Below, one piece after another: positions 12,201 through 23,082 of a stretch of 64,000 bases of DNA (within the stretch, counting starts at the first letter, position 1; each line of letters begins with the position of its first letter). This stretch comes from Scolanthus callimorphus. Its lineage: Eukaryota; Cnidaria; Anthozoa; Actiniaria; Edwardsiidae. A program made the position numbers and the translations under genes. The stretch lies in contig CM066912.1 of the NCBI GenBank assembly GCA_033964015.1, forward strand, positions 22,803,073-22,867,072. The letters run 5' to 3'. The notes under the pieces were generated by a model, which saw nothing but the letters and a program-made list of their open reading frames with translations, made no database searches and was not told the origin of the DNA.

Positions 12201-15200
12201 GAGACATCTCGTTTCATCCTAGAAACGCAATTTTCAAACGTTCAAACATAACGTGCAAACTGTTAGGGTAAAACAGTCCAATGCAATCGGCTGTATGGTG
12301 ATGACCAGCTATCACAATATAGCTACAATCTAATGTGCACTCTAATTGGCTGAAAACTATGCTCTGTTGCATTGATAAAGTAACAGCTATATCATGAACA
12401 ACAACAACCAAAGGTTGAGATTTATGTTAAACGCTGTGGAAAAATGGTGTTTTGCTAAACACCATTTTTCCACGGCGTTTAACATAAATCTCAACCTTTG
12501 GTTGTTGTTGTTCATGTTCACGTCTCCGCCGACGCAGACCACCTAGTTTTCCCGTAAAACTAGTCTTACCAACAGCTATATCACAACGGCATTATGGCAC
12601 AATATTTTCTTTGACTTTATTGGCAAAATAGAGCACTTGTGAGGCATCGTTTTACTTGGTCTTGTGTCTTCCAATATCACATGGTGCTCTTGACAATTTC
12701 GCTTTAAAATCATAGAAAGTTGTGCCCTATGCTTAAATAGATTGCTTCTGATGTTTTTTTTTACAGCAAGATGCAGAAAGCTAGATGATTTTAAAGCCAG
12801 TGCAGTTGACAAAGGGATGGTACAGGTGATGTGGAAGAAACGTCCATCGGAAAGTATTTACAGATACCAGCTTCATTATTCTGCACTTGGGGGTGTTGTT
12901 AACAAGGTACAGTGTTGGTGTCCAGCCTGCTATCAGAAAACGTTCTTAGCTTACTTAGCCGTGTCTCTTCCCTGCTAGCATAGGCCTCTTTTCTCTGCAT
13001 TTCACTGGCTGAGGTTTCCTCTGGGGGGCTCAAACAAGATCCGCGGAAAACATCTAGATATGCGTGTGCATATAGTGGGCTCAAGAAACGGTCAGCATAC
13101 CGTCCAAGGTTGTGGACGGCGGCAAAACAAAGCGAGTTTCGACCCAGGGCAGAGGTCTCTTTTCCTCGCGAAAATGCAAGTATAAGAAGACACGAGAAAA
13201 GATAGATGGGATGTAGAGATGGCGCATTTAACAAATGTCCTCTTATATACCACGGAATGACGTAATAAAGTGGTCAAAATGTTGTGGACCTCAGTACATT
13301 TTGACCACTTTATTACGTCATTCCGTGGTATATAAGAGGACATACCACGGAAAAACAGACGACATTTGTTTTATACCACAACAAAAAGACAAAAATAAAT
13401 ACAAAATCATCGCGCGCGCGCGCGCAGCCAAACGGTGTTTTCGTTGGTTCTTTTTAGCGCGCGCGCTGATGATGGCGCGTTCCGTGGTATATGCTTTTAT
13501 GTACCCACGGCTGAGAGCCAATCAGAATTCGAGAAACGCGCGTGATGTGATGAAAGTGATGTTTGTACTGACCTAGGATAATGCTTTCCATTTAGACCAT
13601 CTACCCCACTCCATCTGTCCGTGGTGACGATGTCATAGTGAACATCACGGGACTAAGACCTTTCACCCAGTACCGTTTGTTTGGCTCATGCTCGTATGTG
13701 GCTCATATGAATGCCAAATCAACTGGGGAACTTGAAAGGGCTGATGTCATCACTCTAGAAGAAGGTATGGACACCCTGACACCCTATACCGGAAATATTG
13801 CATTTATTGAACCGATTCAGAGAAAGAAAGCGGGAATTAAAAAGCGGAACTAGAACCTGTGTCCGCCGATGAGTGTGACAATGTCATGATCATTCTGTTG
13901 TGTTGATCTAATACAGTAAGGACCTTTCAAAAAACGGATTGAGCTCACTTATTTTACCGTTACCTCATTAGCGTAGACTTTCGTGGGCTACAAAACTATT
14001 TGTCACGCCCATAGGACACGGGTTTCTAAAAGTAATGGACGATTCCAGCGAAAACAGGGCTCATACGCGCCCTGGAAATCCTGGAATATCCTGGATTTTC
14101 ACTTTTCCTTCCTGGAAAGTCCATGAAAGTCCTGGAATGTTAAGGAAAATCCTGGAAAAATGTGTCAGTTCCGTGAATCTGATTTTGGGCTGCAAATTAT
14201 GACGTCAGACTGTTATCAAAAACCTGGACCGGCTGACAATTTCAAGTAATAAAGGATGAATGTCCATCGGAATAGTGAAAGTTTCATCGTGGCGATATTC
14301 ACCAGAAAAAAAAATCTTCTGGCAGACTGTTATCATACTGCAACAAGAGGGAAGACAAAAGAAAGCACGTAGATTGCAATAGATCGGTCCAATATAGTAA
14401 AGCAGCTTCCACTAAAGTGTGAATGTTTTAGGGGGAGGGACCTTTCTACCCCATAAAAACTCTTGGAAAATTAACTAAAGACCTTCTGGATTTTTGTTAT
14501 TCAGACCCCGTTCACACGAGACCAGTACGAAATCGGACCGGTACAATTCTGGTACGGTACCGCCTGTTCATACGGTACCGGTACAATTCTGGTACGGTAC
14601 CGCCTGTTCATACGGTACCGGTACAATTCTGGCACGTTTTGCAACAGTGTTCACACGGCCTAGCCGTGCCAATAAATCGGTCCGGTACCGCAGGTCCCGT
14701 GTTAACGCGCGACGGTACCGTACCATAACTGTACCGGTCCGGTTTTGTACCGATCTCGTGTGAACGGGGTCTCAGAAAGCTTACCAACCCTGATAGCGCG
14801 CGCCCTCTCTTTTATTCAGAAATGCCTTTGGATTGTAACACAGGTACCAGGATGCAACGAGGGCATGCAAGGCACTTGATTCGTGAAAAGCAACACTATC
14901 ACAGCGCGCGCATTTATTATAGCTGGAATCGTCCATTAAAAAGTCCACTTTGCGCGATCCAACTTTTCTTCGCCTGATGTTCTCCAGGCAACATAACAAT
15001 GGCAAAGAAAAAACATAAGTTGTAGAGGGGGGTCTCAGTTACGATTTGAAGCACGATTTCCATGGGGCTGAAGATTTGTGTCATATCGGCGATCATATGT
15101 CAATTTCTCTTGCGATGTTGCAAGTTCAATTTCTTTTGTCCCCCAATCAGGGATCTAGGGGCCCGGGGCGGGTTGTGGGGGTTCCGCCACTGTATTCTTC

Positions 15201-18200
15201 AGCAAATTGTCTCTGGTTTCTAGCTCCTGCTGCTCCACCAGTTATTTATAACTATGAAGAAACTGAGGCAAACGACATGGAAAGAACAGTTCTGTTAGTA
15301 TGGAAGGTATGCCTTAATGTGGATCACGTTTTGGTAATGGAAACGTTTAGCCACTAAAAGGGCCCTCTAATTTTACAATCTGAAGATTTAAGCAAAATAT
15401 TAAAGTTTGGCAGATATTTTCCAACCAAAATTTGCCGTAAATAATTAAAGGGAAAGTGTTTCGCGATAAAGATTGTGCTCGCATTGGCGCGAAATAGGCT
15501 TGCCTCCGTTTTGCTTGCTCTGCTTCTGTCTAAGGTCTCTATTTGATTGACCGCGAATCAGCCTAATGTTCCTACAGACCTTTGATAGAAAATAGCCCAA
15601 AAGCTGCTTCTGTCGGCGCCTTTGTGTTTTTGGCAAAATGTTAGTTCGCTGGCGAAGTGACGGTCGCATTAGGGAATTATTTTTCTGGCAAATTCTGACC
15701 GCAACTCTTTGCCCCTGCAAATTGTAGAGGTTGTAGTGTTCATCAAATTTTGATTAGGTAGCACTGATAATCGTGATGCTAAAAATAGCACAACTTCTAC
15801 AGTACTGCCGCACACTTCTACACTGGAAGCTTGGACACTCCGTGTAATGTACTCCTGGCAAAACATTATATCATTCCTAAAAATAATGATGATGGTGATA
15901 CTAATAATAACCCAAGTACATTATTTTAAAAGCGTAACCTAGTATTTTCATAAATTTCTCTTCTGCAGCATCCACCAGAAGAGGCTAGAAATGGCATAAT
16001 ACGTCAATCATTAATTAAATACTGGAGACCAGTACTTAGCAATGATACCGATAGTGACTCTGTAGGGCACCACGTCAGTCTAATTGTACCCGGAACCAAG
16101 AACAGTACCTTGGTACAAGGACTTGGGACATTGTATAAATATTTAATAACGGTGCAGTCCTGCACAGTTGAATGCGGACCTCCTAGTGAACCCTACAATA
16201 TATCGGCCTATCAAGGTAATGTTTACCCTCCCCACCCTCCGTAAAATATATTTGTGAACATAGGCATAAATTGTTGCGAGGTAACGGATGGATTTGAGAA
16301 CATTTTTATTTTAACTTGTAGCCCTAACCACGTTACTGCAATTTTCATTATTCTGCGAACTCTACGCCAAATGACAAATCGCGAATTGGCTTCCATATCA
16401 ATCAAACAAGTTAACAGCTCTGGGTGATTTCGTGAAGCCTTTGAGAGGGTTTGAACTAATAAGGCCTAGCTAGGCTTTAAAACAATGACATTTTCCACCA
16501 TAAAATTAATGCAAACGAAACTTAGAACAAAACCCTTAAAAGGTTTGATGAACGGAAGCCAAAACGCAGTTTGACATTCGGAAATGTGAAGAGAGGGGGC
16601 ATAATCTAACCATGTGACAACTAAAGCCCTGGCTAAACTATGAACACATGTAGCGCGCAACATTGTAGCCGGACACATATTTCCTTCATTTTTCCCAGTT
16701 TAGCCACGCGAGAAACATTGTTGCGCGCGACAAATTTTGTAGCCGGAACACAAAGAAATGTTTCTTCGCGAGACAAGAAACATTTGATGTGTCCGAGACA
16801 GGCATGCGATGTTTTCTAGTTTAGCCACTCGGGGAAACATGCATGACACAAATGTTGCGCGCTACATGTGTCCTAGTTTAGCCGTAGCTTACGTTTCGCG
16901 GAAAATTGAACATCTGCAGTCTAAAAAAAAAGAGTAATCAAATGTTGTGCTTCGACTGCAGGGGGCGTAGCCAAGGGTGTCTGGTGAACACTAAAGGAAA
17001 GAGGGACAAAATAGTCAGGGTCATCATATATTTTTCGTTGTTGTGACCCCCTTTTCCCAAATGATGGCCACGCGCCACCACTAGTTGATGGAGACTCGTG
17101 TTGAAAGCTCCCGGTTTTATTTTGTGTCTATTGTAGAACTGCCGACTCCTTCAGCATCTACAGGACATCGTCCATGGGTACTACCGACATTTATCGTCAT
17201 AGCCGTTGTCCTGGTGTTTTGTATTGTGATGGTCTCGATATGCTTGTTATTCAAGAGGGCGAGGATATTCGGGTATGTGCTAACCTTCGTTACGCATTCA
17301 TGTGTAAAAAACCTCAAGCATAAGCCAAGACATGACATTTTGAATAGCTGACATTTTGAATATTTTGAATAGCCTCAAATGTTCATTTTTTTTGTCAAGG
17401 TTCTATGATCCGGTGTCCTCGCCAACGATTTGGAGAGTCCGAAAAGATCGGAAAATGCACACACTAAAAATAGGAAAAGAAAAAAAGGTTCCGAAAAATG
17501 ATCAAGATTCTAGAGAGAAAATCCAGCAAGTAAGATTCAGTGTACAACCAGACATGCATATTAGATTAGGGCGAAACAAAATATTGTGCAGGGTCAATAT
17601 CACGCGATAGCCCCTCTCAACATCCAGCCCACGCTATTGTGTTGGTCCTTGAAGTTTGCCGGGCTTCCTAACCATTCCACTCCATTAACTATGGTGTGGG
17701 CCGTCCCCCTGGCCCCTTCAGGCGTGTAGCCTGTGGGGCGGCTCATAAAATGGAGGGGGGAGGGGGGCGTTAAAACGAGAGAACATTGAGCGAGATGCCA
17801 GCCCTTAGACTTTAGACATATACTGTTTTTTTTAATTGGCATCTTTCTTTCTATCGCTTAATCCGCCCTCCCCCTCGTTAAAGGTAGGCTAAGTGACTGG
17901 GCACTTCTTTGCCTGCATTTATTTTTATTATAATCACTTAAGTGTATCCATACACATAATGCCTTCGGGGCGTTCTGTTCAATTGTATCTTGCTCATTTT
18001 TCATGTGATTTCATTGCACAGTTCAAAACCCAAGACAAGACAACCATTGCCAAATGACGTGGTAGGTTTACATTCCTTTTCCTTGGCTCTTTTTTACTCT
18101 CTTACCCTCTTGGCTGGTTTTCGTTGGCCCTGGGAGCGAATGGACAATTGTATGGAATCGTATCGAATGGACGATCGAATGGTCGATTCCAGCTATACTG

Positions 18201-18902
18201 CACGCGCGCGCTGCATGTCGGTAGATGTGGGACTCATTTGTCGAACAAACTGTTAAAAAAGCGCGCGCTGCATTCTGGTAGTTGTGGGACACGGCTTGGG
18301 CATCTCTGAATAATAAAGGTCGCGCGCTTATAGCTTGAATTCACCGATCCCCCATTCAATGTTATACCCCTAGTTACTGCTGCTACGTCGGACAAGCCAA
18401 ATTTTATCTTTGGCATACAGCGTGGAAAAGACACCGATTGCAGGGAGGTGTTAGAAGTTGTTGCATGCAATTTGGATTTTATATTTTTATCTTTTCCTCG
18501 CGAACCTCAGCCAGCGAAATGCAGAGAAAAGAGGCCTCTGCTAGCAGGGAACTTGAAAAGCTGAATAATTATTGAAAAATCTTCGATATTCAAGTTTGTT
18601 GCTCGGACATTTTGAATTCCGTAGGGAAAACTTCGTATTGTTTGCTATGATTGGGCGGAGCTATCGTCAAAATAGGGATCGGTCTATGGTAGCCCTGTTC
18701 TGTTAGGTCGGTATTCCCGCCGCCATTTGAAAAAAACTAGAATGAGGTCACTCGCAAATCGTAATAAACTATTTTTGTGTTTTGTCCGGTCGTCTTTCAG
18801 CGGCCTCACCACCAAACCAATGCTGCAAAGCACACTGACGTCGCATCGCAGCCAATTTTAGAAGAAGAGGAATATGACGAATACCACCAGGCCAATGTGT
18901 GA
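7971..18902 (+). CDS. Gene A: class I cytokine receptor-like membrane protein
   Basis: Manual spliced model: 7971-8058, 10427-10636, 11786-11938, 12767-12906, 13596-13764, 15224-15306, 15969-16215, 17137-17272, 17400-17529, 18801-18902. Every junction is GT-AG and the sum is 1,458 nt, giving 485 residues in frame. Order: signal peptide (about 1-30); Cys-rich N-terminal domain (about 31-150); FN3-like domain 1 (about 151-253); FN3-like domain 2 (about 254-363); TM helix (about 378-400); tail of about 85 residues. Six N-glycosylation sequons lie before the TM. The juxtamembrane segment FYDPVSSPTIW recalls the proline-containing Box 1 that binds JAK kinases. The paralogue B lies 6 kb downstream on the same strand. 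FN3 domains are common, so a different FN3 adhesion or signalling receptor is the main alternative. Ligand and partner cannot be read from the sequence. Confidence 0.65.
9078..10010. mobile_element. 933-bp MITE with TAA target, C-rich
   Basis: GGGAGCATTCATAATTTATC (9078) and its near complement ending at 10010 are flanked by TAA (9075-9077 and 10011-10013), as in PIF/Harbinger-type MITEs. Long C runs, including one of about 30 bases followed by (ca)n at about 9230-9273, lie inside. It sits in gene A's first intron. Open frames across the C run are artefacts. Confidence 0.75.
9597..9814. mobile_element. Nested 218-bp MITE
   Basis: TAGACCAAATCGGCTAACAG (9597) faces cgttagccgatttggtcta (to 9814). 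The second arm continues tgccacccaattt/aattgggtggca. It is inserted in the 9078-10010 element. Confidence 0.8.
10427..10636 (+). CDS. Gene A exon 2: Cys-rich N-terminal domain, part 1
   Basis: Acceptor ctacag|GT and donor gtcag|gtactt; phases 1 to 1. It encodes about 70 residues with four cysteines, including YCHASRKTSWC, and a Pro-rich start (PSVPKPRC). It probably forms the first half of the N-terminal ligand-binding-type domain. Confidence 0.6.
11786..11938 (+). CDS. Gene A exon 3: Cys-rich N-terminal domain, part 2
   Basis: Acceptor ttttcag|AT in phase 1. I place the donor at TATG|gtagca (11938, phase 1), because the next exon needs phase 1. The stronger-looking gtaaga at 11962 would be phase 0 and break the frame. 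Sequons NMT and NLT are present. Confidence 0.55.
12037..12295. mobile_element. MITE family 1, copy 1 (TA target)
   Basis: Terminal repeats CAGCCGATTGCG and CGCAATCGGCTG are flanked by TA. About 258 bp, no ORF. It sits in gene A's third intron. Copies at 21360, 45746 and 52544 share ends and core. CAG ends with a TA target suggest a Tc1/mariner-type miniature inverted-repeat element. Confidence 0.85.
12406..12511. repeat. Near-perfect hairpin
   Basis: An arm containing caaaggttgagatttatgtt (about 12408-12427) is mirrored to about 12507 around an aaacaccattttt-type centre. Roughly 45-bp arms lie in the intron before gene A exon 4. Confidence 0.75.
12767..12906 (+). CDS. Gene A exon 4: FN3 domain 1, first half
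   Basis: Acceptor tttacag|CA in phase 1 and donor aacaag|gtacag in phase 0. It encodes the N-terminal half of an FN3 fold with the strand-B tryptophan (MVQVMWKKRP) and the strand-C tyrosines (YRYQLHYSA). Confidence 0.7.
13238..13342. repeat. Palindrome in gene A intron 4
   Basis: Arms around taccacggaatgacgtaata (about 13248) are mirrored to about 13335 with an insert of roughly 15 bases. A fragment of another repeat at about 12963-13020 (gcctcttttctctgcatttc) recurs inverted at about 18500-18550. A CG-alternating run lies at about 13411-13425. Confidence 0.7.
13596..13764 (+). CDS. Gene A exon 5: FN3 domain 1, second half
   Basis: Acceptor catttag|ACC in phase 0; donor gaag|gtatgg in phase 1. 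It encodes the classic FN3 stretch VNITGLRPFTQYRLFGSC. There is no WSXWS at the place where class I receptors carry it. Exon 6 continues with APAAPP, an interdomain linker. Confidence 0.7.
14504..14771. mobile_element. MITE with TCA target and internal tandem repeat
   Basis: Ends GACCCCGTTCACACGAGA and its near complement, flanked by TCA (14501-14503 and 14772-14774). A 3-bp TNA target fits PIF/Harbinger-type MITEs. Inside, a unit of about 45 bp containing acggtaccggtacaattctg is repeated 2.5 times (about 14530-14640). Confidence 0.75.
15224..15306 (+). CDS. Gene A exon 6: FN3 domain 2, first strand pair
   Basis: Acceptor tttctag|CT in phase 1; donor tggaag|gtatgc in phase 0. It encodes APAAPPVIYNYEET then RTVLLVWK, with the conserved strand-B Trp just before the intron. 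Confidence 0.65.
15969..16215 (+). CDS. Gene A exon 7: FN3 domain 2, remainder
   Basis: Acceptor ttctgcag|CAT in phase 0; donor tcaag|gtaatg in phase 1. It encodes LYKYLITVQSCTVECGPPS, the F-strand plus a close Cys pair, and three sequons (NDT, NST, NIS). Confidence 0.7.
16631..16883. mobile_element. MITE-like inverted-repeat element
   Basis: Arms ggctaaacta...acatgtagcgcgcaac and gttgcgcgctacatgtgt...tagtttagcc face each other, with internal copies of tagtttagcc. It sits in the intron before the TM exon and has no ORF. Confidence 0.6.
17137..17272 (+). CDS. Gene A exon 8: transmembrane helix
   Basis: Acceptor attgtag|AA in phase 1; donor ttcgg|gtatgt in phase 2. It encodes the hydrophobic stretch PTFIVIAVVLVFCIVMVSIC followed by LLFKRAR, a TM helix with a basic stop-transfer end. 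Confidence 0.75.
17400..17529 (+). CDS. Gene A exon 9: juxtamembrane cytoplasmic segment
   Basis: Acceptor gtcaag|G completes a phase-2 codon; donor cagcaa|gtaaga in phase 0. It encodes FYDPVSSPTIWRVRKDRK, a proline- and aromatic-containing segment where class I cytokine receptors carry Box 1, followed by a Lys-rich stretch. The Box 1 reading is inference. Confidence 0.6.
18022..18061 (+). CDS. Possible alternative cytoplasmic mini-exon of gene A
   Basis: Two acceptors precede a good donor at 18062 (gacgtg|gtaggt). From cag|TTC (18022) the phase-0 frame stops after 11 codons (FKTQDKTTIAK), giving a short isoform. From aag|ACA (18035) a 27-nt exon TRQPLPNDV stays in frame into the last exon. 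Skipping it also keeps the frame. Only RNA data can settle this. Confidence 0.3.
18340..18690. repeat. Repeat shared with the 62.2-kb locus
   Basis: Sequence from about 18340 (tcaccgatcccccattcaat) to about 18690 (atagggatcggtctatgg) matches 62180-62460 in inverted orientation. This copy carries about 50 extra bases at 18500-18550, which match 12963-13020. Confidence 0.65.
18801..18902 (+). CDS. Gene A last exon: acidic Tyr-containing C-terminus
   Basis: Acceptor gtctttcag|CGG in phase 0, continuing exon 9. It encodes 33 residues and ends at TGA 18900-18902. The tail ends EEEEYDEYHQANV; two tyrosines in an acidic setting could be phosphorylation sites. No YxxQ STAT3-type motif is present. 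Confidence 0.55.
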   Translation, partial: RPHHQTNAAKHTDVASQPILEEEEYDEYHQANV

Positions 18903-19133
18903 CGGAGCTGCTTCCAGGGTAGTTGTGTGTGATCGTTTGTTGCCATGGCAACGAACAGGCACCAAGGCAACGGGACTTGCTCTAGTCATTTGATGACAGT
19001 CATCGTCTTTTACGACAGTGGTGTCTGTTTCCAAGACAACTGCGTCAGATCCATCTACATTGGTAGCCACGTTTCCATGACAACGTTTGAAGCTTCAAAG
19101 TCAGCGTTACCTGAAAGGACATGCGATATGCGA

Positions 19134-19318
19134 TAGAATCCTATGATATCTCTTTTTTGTGTAAATTGAGGAGGAGATATCATAGGATTCAAGTCTATTC
19201 AAAGCGTTTAGTCGGTAGATTCCGCCGAAAATAGCACTCAAAAAGTCGATATCGCCCTCGTCGCTGCGCTACTCGTGCGATATCGCTTTTTTCGTGCTAT
19301 TTTCTTAGCGGAATCTAA
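19134..19318. repeat. Two hairpins next to each other
   Basis: A gaatcctatgatatctc stem (about 19135-19151) pairs to about 19191; a related hairpin occurs at about 2589-2635. A second stem at about 19218-19318 (agattccgcc...agcggaatct) encloses cgctgcgctactcgtgcg. Confidence 0.6.
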
Positions 19319-19443
19319 CCTCCTGAAGCTTTGAATAATCCTATAGAAGCGAAGACTGCAGAGTCAAATTTGAGCAGATTTCATATTATTGTGAAAAGGC
19401 TCGGAGGACAATACAGACAGGGCACGTCGCGGCATGGAACAAC

Positions 19444-19611
19444 GCCTTCTCGTGAACATCCAGCCAATCACATCACGCGAAAAGACTGATCGACCAATCA
19501 AAATGCTTTGGCTTGGCACGGCACACAACCTTGCCTTCTCGTGAACATCCAACCAATCACATCACGCGAAATGACTGATCGACCAATCAGAATGCTTTGG
19601 CTTGGCACGGC
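19444..19611. repeat. Two-copy tandem repeat, period 89
   Basis: gccttctcgtgaacatcc starts at 19444 and again at 19533, with near-identical sequence through gctttggcttggcacggca in both copies. No coding role is seen. Confidence 0.75.
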
Positions 19612-19619
19612 AGAATGCT

Positions 19620-21359
19620 GTTATTGCGTAGACACGCGAAATGGGCAGTGACATGTTCGGTATACGGAATCTGATCTAAATGGATAAGTACTTATATTAC
19701 GCGAATTCGAGTGTTACAAACTCTTTATCATCATTATCATCGTGTGTGAGGTTGTTAAAATAATCAAAACAGTAATTAATTCACATTCATTTATTTAATA
19801 GGCAAAGCAAAAAAAAAACTATTTGGATGAGCCGTTAATAGGAAAAAATATATATATATAACTACCCTGAATGAACTACTTTTATAAATGAAAACCTACA
19901 GTGAAAATCGCTGCATGGCGAACCGCGTTTTCAAATTTGTTTTTGGCTTTATTTTTCCACAATTCTTGGGTTTCAATCACGTGACTTTTGCGCGTAATTT
20001 TGCTTCCGGTCTGAATCAGCTGGAGGTCAAGATGAAGAAGTTTTCTGAAGTTCACGAGCAAAACTTCAAATTTAGTAGCTACGTTTTCTAGAAAATCAAA
20101 ACTATAAATGAACCTGATTCGTATTTAAACTAAATCCTAGTGTAAATACAAATTTGTAGCGATTGGAAGGTCGGGGTTTGCTTTTTTAGCCAGTTTTAAC
20201 TGTGGTAAATGAGTAAAACTTAACAAACTGGCTGATATTTTTTAGGCAGCGTTTTTTTTCAAATGCTTAATGTTTTCACTCATTTGGCTCGAAAAATAAT
20301 AATTGTAATGAAAAATAGATATGTAATAGGGTTGAAAAACATTTATATGCTCCTTCTGTTCTTTGTTTATGGAGGAAAGACCTGAGAAACAGAGGTTTGG
20401 AAGACGGTAAGTAACTTAAGCGCTTACTTGATTGCTGTTTTTTTTTTGTCAAATTAAACTCAGAAAATCGACCCGGCTCTTTTGCATGCAGTTTTCCCCA
20501 TACTGCAAAACAACTTTCCACATAAACAAGATTCAATTCTCAATAAGCTATTACATGTAGGTGTCAAATTTCTGTAGTTTCTAAAGTATGTTTTTACAAA
20601 ACGCCTAAATTTGACTCTTTCAAGTTGTGTTTCAGCCAGCTCAACGCAGCGACAAAACTCACTTCGACATGAAACAAAAACTTGACCAAATTTTAGCCAA
20701 TGAAAAACAAATTGTATACACACGATTGGGAAAAAGAATCGAAAAGTCCATGTCGACCTAGAATAAATAGGTAAATCCCGGAGTAAATCCCGGAGGTTTT
20801 GCTGGGTTTTCGAACTCCTTGTAAATGTTTGACAAACTTTCATTTTTTCCTACCTGCTCGGATTGTTTGAAGCGAACTTCATGTGATTTATCCGTGTATC
20901 AAATGAGAAACCAATTCATTCATAGTCCTGGTGGTTTTGTGTAAATCCTTTATGATTCCCTAATCCATCCGTATAGCTACCAAACTCATTTAAACTTAAT
21001 TTAAAATACATATCTTCATGAATCACTTTCACTTGGCGACAACAAGTTCTCGAGGCCATGGCGCTTTTCGGCTGCTTTTCTAGAGTCGTTTGGACCATTT
21101 CGATTGTTTTCAGTGTTTGTATTCCTTGCTGTCTGTTTTGGGCAATCTAAAGACAACTGTTTATCTGTTTACCTAACTTGTAGAATCAGAAACAATGCGA
21201 GGAGATAACTTTTTCACAGTTTTCCATCTCGAAAAGCACTGCAGGCACGGACGTTTGACCTCCAGCTGAATTTTTAATGAGGCTCCAAAAAGCGGATGTG
21301 ACGTCATATGAAACCCAAGAATTCAAATCTTTTAACATGTTATAAAGTCTTACATGTTA
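19620..21359. other. Intergenic, no gene seen
   Basis: AT-rich sequence with only short unsupported ORFs on both strands and a short (ta)n run near 19850. No splice-site and ORF combination stands out. Confidence 0.4.
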
Positions 21360-21588
21360 TACAGCCGATTGCGTTGACTGTTTTATCCTAACGGTTCGCA
21401 CGTTACGTTTCAACGTTGGAAAGTTGCGTTTCTAGGATGGAACGAGACGTTTCTTTGAAGAACCAAAGGAAGAGTTCTGCCCTCTCTGATTGATCAGTGA
21501 AAAATAAATATGACGGTTGCCCTTGGAAACGTCTCACTTTTGTTCTCACAACACAACTTTCAAACGTAGCGTGCGAACTGTTTGGGTT
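21360..21588. mobile_element. MITE family 1, copy 2 (core inverted, 3' end lost)
   Basis: The left end tacagccgattgcg matches the family. The internal core (tctaggatggaacgagac) runs in the opposite orientation to the other three copies. The right terminal repeat is missing after gaactgtttgggtta, so the copy is rearranged and truncated. Confidence 0.7.
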
Positions 21589-21652
21589 ACTACCATTTTC
21601 GAGCTACCGCGAACAGCAAACTTTTTTCCGAGTTTTTAGAGCCTTTTAGACG

Positions 21653-21782
21653 GTTGCAACGCGACCGAGATATGGCCCACTGAATACATAATTTTCTTTA
21701 GCAAATCACTGTCTTTTTGGTTCAGTCGTCCAAAATACAGTGATTATGTATTCAGCGGGCCATATCTCAGTCGCGTTTCAAC
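21653..21782. repeat. 39-bp-arm hairpin
   Basis: gttgcaacgcgaccgagata (21653) and its complement ending at 21782 enclose a loop of about 50 bases. It directly follows the broken MITE copy. Confidence 0.7.
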
Positions 21783-22354
21783 CGAGTCAGCTCATTTTTT
21801 GCATGCAACGTTTGTTGGAGTTGGTCTTCCATTATTCGAGGACACAAAAAAATCTAACATTCGAAAATGTTCAAATTTGTGACGTCACACTTTAGGACTC
21901 TATAGGATGTGTGGCCATTCAGAGTTGCCCTGTTTCACCTAGTGCAGTAGCATGGCTTTCGTCACGACGTTGTCTGGTTTTAGTTCAGAGGGAAGCCAGT
22001 TGACTGCACTAGGCGAAACAGGGTGAGTTTCAATGGCTCAGATAGTTTGATTGGCGGAACAGCAAAGTCAACAATCTAAACGTAAATTGATGTTTGAAAA
22101 CCTTGGTCGCGATGCAACAGTTTTTTTTTTTTGGTTGTAACTGATATATACTATAAGTTCTGACCTATTTCTGTGTCGATCTGGGAGTTCAACGATTTGC
22201 TTGAAGGCATGGATGGCTCTTTCTTTGCGATATCTGTTTGGGCCTTGGAAATGGGCGGTTCCAGCTCAAATGTATACGCGCGCTGCATGACGGTAAATGA
22301 AAAACATTTGGCGAACAACGTGCACGTTTTATGTAGATATAAAATAATTAATTT

Positions 22355-22603
22355 TTAACTAAATATGAGGTGAACACCTTTATTAGCGTTGTGTATTTTT
22401 AAGTAAAGTTGTACATATGCGGACCACGAAGCAGCTGCTATTATGGTATTCAATGTTCGTTCTTTTGTTTGTCCGTATTGTTCATACATTAGTATGTCGG
22501 CCCCAGACTTCAACCCAGTCTCTAATCCCTTGTCGGCTAATATCACACGGATATTCTGCGCGATCTCTCGGTATACTGGCGAAATAGTTCGCCGCCACCT
22601 CAC
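22355..22603 (-). CDS. Unrecognised 82-codon open frame
   Basis: The minus-strand frame has balanced, protein-like composition (AQNIRVILADKGLETGLKSG, then EQYGQTKERTLNTIIAAA). It is open for some codons upstream of 22603 without an ATG. An overlapping plus-strand frame (22443-22685) is also open. I do not recognise a family. It may be a decayed exon or chance. Confidence 0.15.
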   Translation of the reverse strand: MRWRRTISPVYREIAQNIRVILADKGLETGLKSGADILMYEQYGQTKERTLNTIIAAASWSAYVQLYLKIHNANKGVHLIFS

Positions 22604-23082
22604 CCGGCATTTAGGATACCTCTGCAGGTTATCTTCTCTGACCCGCCAAACCTACAATCCTGGACAAAATGTGTTGGCGTCATAGTTAAGCATATATTAT
22701 GAACCAATCACATTGCCGTACACGACGTATGAGGAGACATTCGAACCCCTTGAATCAACGTTGGTCCTTTTAGCATAAATTTCAGCGTTTTAGGGAACCC
22801 CTCAGCCCACCAAGGAGGAAATAACATCGAGAAAGGGGGAATGGGGATCAATTATAGGAGACTACTACATTTTTTAGCGGGTTCATTGTGCGTTTTTGAC
22901 AAAAAATGTAGTTTTTGCCAAAAGTTTGTCCAAGATTGTATAAGTAATTCATTCATGAAGTTCCTAAGGACCATGCCGCACCAAGAGTGGATTAACAAGA
23001 GTTAGAATCTTTCGTACAGTATTTGTCCACATCACAGTCAGAAAAGTGTCTATTTTTAGATTTGAATTTCGCGCGCGATTAA

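Noticed and set aside
19444..19611. CCAAT-rich promoter
   Set aside because: The ccaatca words belong to a two-copy tandem repeat with no gene next to it.
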